Of a stretch of 22,925 nt of DNA, positions 20,375 through 22,925 are shown one piece after another. The stretch covers positions 1 to 22,925 of IMG/VR virus record IMGVR_UViG_3300042340_000088, one strand, 5' to 3'. The notes below the pieces were generated by a model. It ran no database searches. It saw nothing but the letters and a program-made list of their open reading frames with translations, and had not been told where the DNA came from. The DNA comes from a virus. The position numbers and the translations under genes were made by a program. Position 1 is the stretch's first letter. Each line of letters opens with the position of its first letter.

Positions 20375-20882
20375 CTTTTGGCCATTGAATTAAACATTCT
20401 GGTGACATTTTAGTAATCATAGTTAATCGTACTCTGTGATCGTGTGATACATTTTCTTTGACATCCCATGATACTTTCTCGATTTGTTTATTATACCACT
20501 TGAGTGTTACTGGAGTTTCAACATGACATAATGACCATGTCTCTGCCCAAGCTAAGGAGCCTTTGGTAGTGTATTCATCAAGGACAATAAACTTGAACTC
20601 TTTCTTCGGTCTGCTAGCGAAATGAGCCGCCAAACTGTTAGAGCTAGATTTATATCTACGCCAATCAGATTCTTGTCCATAAGTAGCTTTACCATATGAT
20701 CTGTAATTCTTCTTGCCAAGATAGAATCTATCCAAGACCGTATCATATATAATGTAGATGAATCCCACATATTGTTTATTTCCTACGTTCATCTGTCTAT
20801 TAAAACACCAGTGTCCATTATCAAATTTACTAATATCTGAATTGGACACGGTGTGGTTTATTTTACCTTTAAATTCAGCCAT
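20367..20882 (-). CDS. GIY-YIG endonuclease
   Basis: 171 residues. The GIY-YIG core runs from about residue 40: GFIYIIYD (41-48) stands for the first strand, FYLGKKNYRSYG (53-64) for the second, DWRRYKSSS (73-81) carries the conserved Arg, AETWSLCH (113-120) the catalytic Glu (E114), and WYNKQIEK (129-136) the Asn (N131). The N-terminal 35 residues and C-terminal 35 are not recognised. It sits between exonuclease and primase genes and not as an insertion, so it may serve DNA degradation or branch resolution rather than be a selfish homing enzyme. AGGA eight bases before the ATG supports the start. Confidence 0.82.
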   Translation of the reverse strand: MAEFKGKINHTVSNSDISKFDNGHWCFNRQMNVGNKQYVGFIYIIYDTVLDRFYLGKKNYRSYGKATYGQESDWRRYKSSSNSLAAHFASRPKKEFKFIVLDEYTTKGSLAWAETWSLCHVETPVTLKWYNKQIEKVSWDVKENVSHDHRVRLTMITKMSPECLIQWPKDG

Positions 20883-21666
20883 CTCTAATTTCCTGTGCTA
20901 ATGGCCAGTTATCAAAACAGAAATAATCATCATATGTATTCTGTATGTTGATAAGCTTTGCATTAGCTAATAAATATTCAGGCCATTCATCACCATTAGC
21001 TTTTATATATTGTTCAATTACTGCCTCTTGGAATTCCTCATCTGTTGTGCAATGTGCTAAAGCTTTTGATGCTTTCACTGGCCCCATTTTCCAAATGCCA
21101 GGTATATTATCCGTGGCATCACCTTTTAATACTTGTTCGTAGAAGTTTCTTTTAGCATCAAGCTCTGAGACTTCTGTAATTGTTTTATGCTTTATATTAT
21201 AGTGCTTTCCAGGGATCATTAATAGATCCTTATCTATTGAGCATATAACATAATCTATATTATGAGACCTACATTCATTTGCCCATATACGTAATAAATC
21301 ATCAGCTTCGCGCCCATCTGCAGCTATAGCAATCTCGTGCATTACTGCTAGCTTTCTTACAAATGGTACAAAAAGATTAGGTGGACCCGCTGTACGATGC
21401 TTCTTATAGTCTACAAATATTTCGTCTCTATAGTTGCCCTCACCCTTAACAGCCATACAATAATCGTCTGCAAATGTCTCCTCCATAATCACTTCTAACA
21501 TACTTTCAAAGTTACGCCATATTGCTTTACGATACTCTGTATCTTCTTCTTTAGTGAATACTTGAGGTATTACGTTACCCTCATCATCAAGATATGTGAC
21601 ACCATCAGTACGGTTGTAACAGCAGTTGTGGGCAAGTATATCACCATCAATCAATGCTATCAGCAT
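20875..21666 (-). CDS. 5'-3' exonuclease, FEN/T7 gp6-like
   Basis: 263 residues. It degrades DNA from 5' ends, removing RNA primers and host DNA. The acidic metal-binding residues of the family are all visible: IDGD (D7, D9), GREADDLL (E120, D122, D123), CSIDKDLLM (D145, D147) and GDATDNIPG (D183, D186). The helical arch basic region is GNYRDEIFVDYKKHRTAGPP, and the helix-three-turn-helix is GIWKMGPVKASKAL. GGGAG six bases before the ATG fixes the start. It overlaps the MazG-like gene by 20 bases and the GIY-YIG gene by eight. It is one of the core T7-like replication genes. Confidence 0.95.
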   Translation of the reverse strand: MLIALIDGDILAHNCCYNRTDGVTYLDDEGNVIPQVFTKEEDTEYRKAIWRNFESMLEVIMEETFADDYCMAVKGEGNYRDEIFVDYKKHRTAGPPNLFVPFVRKLAVMHEIAIAADGREADDLLRIWANECRSHNIDYVICSIDKDLLMIPGKHYNIKHKTITEVSELDAKRNFYEQVLKGDATDNIPGIWKMGPVKASKALAHCTTDEEFQEAVIEQYIKANGDEWPEYLLANAKLINIQNTYDDYFCFDNWPLAQEIRDG

Positions 21667-21955
21667 CTAAAACTCCCATTTCCTGAGACAATTTCATTCT
21701 TAATAATGTGCGATCAATCTTGTCTCTAATGTCAGGTACTCTTTCACAATTCAATCTAATATTACATTCTGATGAAAGAAGTATTAAGATAGCTTGTACA
21801 TCAGAAAGTTCTGATTTAAGCTTTTCTTTGTTAGTCTTTTCATACAGCTCGTATTTATGATCAAGTGTGAATCTTAAACATTTAGACGCTTCCTGTGCAG
21901 CTTCTGATAGTTCTTCCATTAAACATACAAGTAAATATTGCTCTTTATTCATCAT
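21647..21955 (-). CDS. MazG-like nucleotide pyrophosphohydrolase
   Basis: 102 residues, one compact all-alpha domain. The metal-binding pattern is ME-ELSEAAQEASK (E15, E18) and, after 30 residues, SELSDVQAIL (E49, D52), the E-x-x-E plus E-x-x-D signature of MazG-type NTP pyrophosphatases. Members hydrolyse NTPs or dNTPs to monophosphates. In phages they are thought to adjust nucleotide pools or alarmone levels. Here the neighbours are DNA polymerase, exonuclease and reductase, which fits pool control. The start has GAGAG upstream. A second in-frame ATG follows directly and cannot be told apart. Confidence 0.82.
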   Translation of the reverse strand: MMNKEQYLLVCLMEELSEAAQEASKCLRFTLDHKYELYEKTNKEKLKSELSDVQAILILLSSECNIRLNCERVPDIRDKIDRTLLRMKLSQEMGVLDADSID

Positions 21956-22538
21956 TTTCTCTCATAAATTTAACTATTACAATTCTGCCGTTTCTTTGAT
22001 TGATGCCTTCAGATAACCATGGTTGTCGACCGTGATATAGCTTTGCATCATAGATCAACAATGTATTTGCCTTTGCGTTAAAGAATTCATCTATTGACCA
22101 TTGTCCATCATCTTCGTCAAATATATAGTGCTCTTTAGCTTTAGCATAATTGCCATACACAGGGTGACTGAAGAAAGCTGTACCTGTTATATCACTACTG
22201 TCTAAGTAAAAGAGAGCGGCTACAGTTGGTGTTTGGCCAAATATGTCTTGATCCGCATGTACTCTAAATTCTGTGTCATGTTTGCTAGTATTCAAACGAA
22301 CAAATGATATGATATCCTTTAAATTCTTTCCTAGTGTTTCATTAATAATTTTGTTAATATTATCATTAATATCTCTAGGCATGTCAGCATAATAAATAAA
22401 TGTGCCATTACCCTTAGGCATTCGTTTATAATTTGATGCCCTGCAGTATTGTCTTAATCGCAGAAAATCCTGCATTGATAATACATTATCAATACTAGTG
22501 AATCTCGTACCAATCGTTACCGATCTTTCCACTTCCAT
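21945..22538 (-). CDS. Fe(II)/2-oxoglutarate-dependent oxygenase
   Basis: 197 residues from the ATG at 22538, chosen for GGAG seven bases upstream. It overlaps the polymerase end by 44 bases. The double-stranded beta-helix iron site is H94-x-D96 in FRVHADQ and H169 in LYHGRQPW. R182 or R185 (NQRNGRIVIVKF) would bind 2-oxoglutarate. Related phage proteins hydroxylate proteins or bases, but the substrate cannot be read from the sequence. Its place between polymerase and MazG-like genes makes a base or nucleotide modification thinkable. It overlaps the next gene by 11 bases. Confidence 0.82.
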   Translation of the reverse strand: MEVERSVTIGTRFTSIDNVLSMQDFLRLRQYCRASNYKRMPKGNGTFIYYADMPRDINDNINKIINETLGKNLKDIISFVRLNTSKHDTEFRVHADQDIFGQTPTVAALFYLDSSDITGTAFFSHPVYGNYAKAKEHYIFDEDDGQWSIDEFFNAKANTLLIYDAKLYHGRQPWLSEGINQRNGRIVIVKFMRENDE

Positions 22539-22925
22539 CCATAATCTCCACACCAAATAGTTTAGGGCCGTCTGCAAACGCTTGTTTACCTATCTCAGCT
22601 GCTTGTTCAGCAAACTCTTCAGGCACCATAAAATCAATTTCATCATGCATCATAATCAAGGGTTGGTACGGAATTCCTGCAGATTCGAGTCGCTCCATTG
22701 CAAGCATACATGCTGCTCCGCACGTAATTTTCTCTGCTGATTGCAGTAGATAGACAAGAAGCTTATGGAAGCTGTCAACATACACACGAGTACCAGCCAA
22801 GCTAGGGATATAACCATCTCCCTTTTTCTTTGTGTTTCCATATATTTTCTCCAACTTTTCACTTAAGTCTTTAAACCCTGGAACAGCTTTAATAAAGCCT
22901 GATTTCAATTTCTTACCTTTAACAT
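22495..22925 (-). CDS. DNA polymerase, family A (T7 gp5-like), C-terminal part
   Basis: The frame is open to the right edge of the window, so only the last 142 residues are present and the start lies outside. Motif C of family A polymerases is LIMMHDEIDFMV, with the catalytic Asp-Glu after His. The preceding SFHKLLVYLLQSAEKITCGA matches the T7 polymerase segment S-P-H-A-A-L-N-T-L-L-Q-S-A. The end GSGKIGNDWYEIH parallels the T7 end T-E-G-K-M-G-P-N-W-A-I-C-H. This fixes the T7-like type. The polymerase and exonuclease domains upstream are not visible here. Confidence 0.92.
   Translation of the reverse strand, partial: VKGKKLKSGFIKAVPGFKDLSEKLEKIYGNTKKKGDGYIPSLAGTRVYVDSFHKLLVYLLQSAEKITCGAACMLAMERLESAGIPYQPLIMMHDEIDFMVPEEFAEQAAEIGKQAFADGPKLFGVEIMDGSGKIGNDWYEIH

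Noticed and set aside
22656-22862. Minus-strand frame inside the DNA polymerase end
   Set aside because: It overlaps the polymerase motif C region in another frame and is a shadow.
1-22925. CRISPR array, insertion sequence or integrase
   Set aside because: No regularly spaced repeats, transposase or integrase-type gene is visible. The only exact long repeats are the three 22-nt copies.

Overview
The window is part of the genome of a lytic-type, AT-rich, tailed double-stranded DNA bacteriophage. Every gene I can support lies on the minus strand, so transcription runs from base 22925 towards base 1. Genes are packed with ATGA or TAATG stop/start overlaps and have bacterial-type ribosome binding sites (AAGGA, GGAG). 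I see no integrase, tRNA, insertion sequence or CRISPR array. The family A DNA polymerase end, gp4-like primase-helicase and gp6-like exonuclease point to a T7-like replication module. Gene order differs from T7 itself, and no phage RNA polymerase, portal or capsid gene is in the window. A podovirus related to T7-like phages is my best guess; the host cannot be named from the sequence.

Layout in the direction of transcription. (1) 22925-15517, replication and nucleotide supply: C-terminus of DNA polymerase, Fe(II)/2-oxoglutarate oxygenase, MazG-like pyrophosphohydrolase, 5'-3' exonuclease, GIY-YIG nuclease, primase-helicase, NrdB, NrdA and two small unknown genes, closed by a UUCG-loop terminator. 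(2) 15473-11690: a 21-residue leader peptide coupled to an ATP-dependent DNA ligase, then small accessory genes. These include a coiled-coil peptide, a 290-residue protein built from repeated modules, a 42-residue protein with 24 acidic residues, a possible zinc peptide and a small membrane protein. (3) 11644-10844: a self-contained unit for a 204-residue protein, with a conserved 22-nt motif in front, an AT-rich inverted repeat in its leader and a strong terminator behind. (4) 10819-7291: a possible ribbon-helix-helix protein, two HNH-fold proteins that have lost the catalytic residues, and a run of small genes from two recurring families (called A and B here), closed by a strong terminator. 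(5) 7203-1, late genes: two more copies of the 22-nt motif, then terminase small subunit, two tiny membrane proteins, terminase large subunit, a membrane-anchored coiled-coil protein and a string of tail/fibre genes running off the left end.

The replication genes copy the genome. The reductase subunits, and perhaps the MazG-like enzyme, feed or clean the dNTP pool. The nucleases process host DNA or replication intermediates, and the ligase seals nicks. The late operon packages DNA and builds the host-recognition apparatus. The least explained parts are the exact 22-nt repeats at transcription-unit boundaries, the alternating A/B small-gene cassettes, the catalytically degenerate HNH pair and the cluster of very small genes around the ligase.
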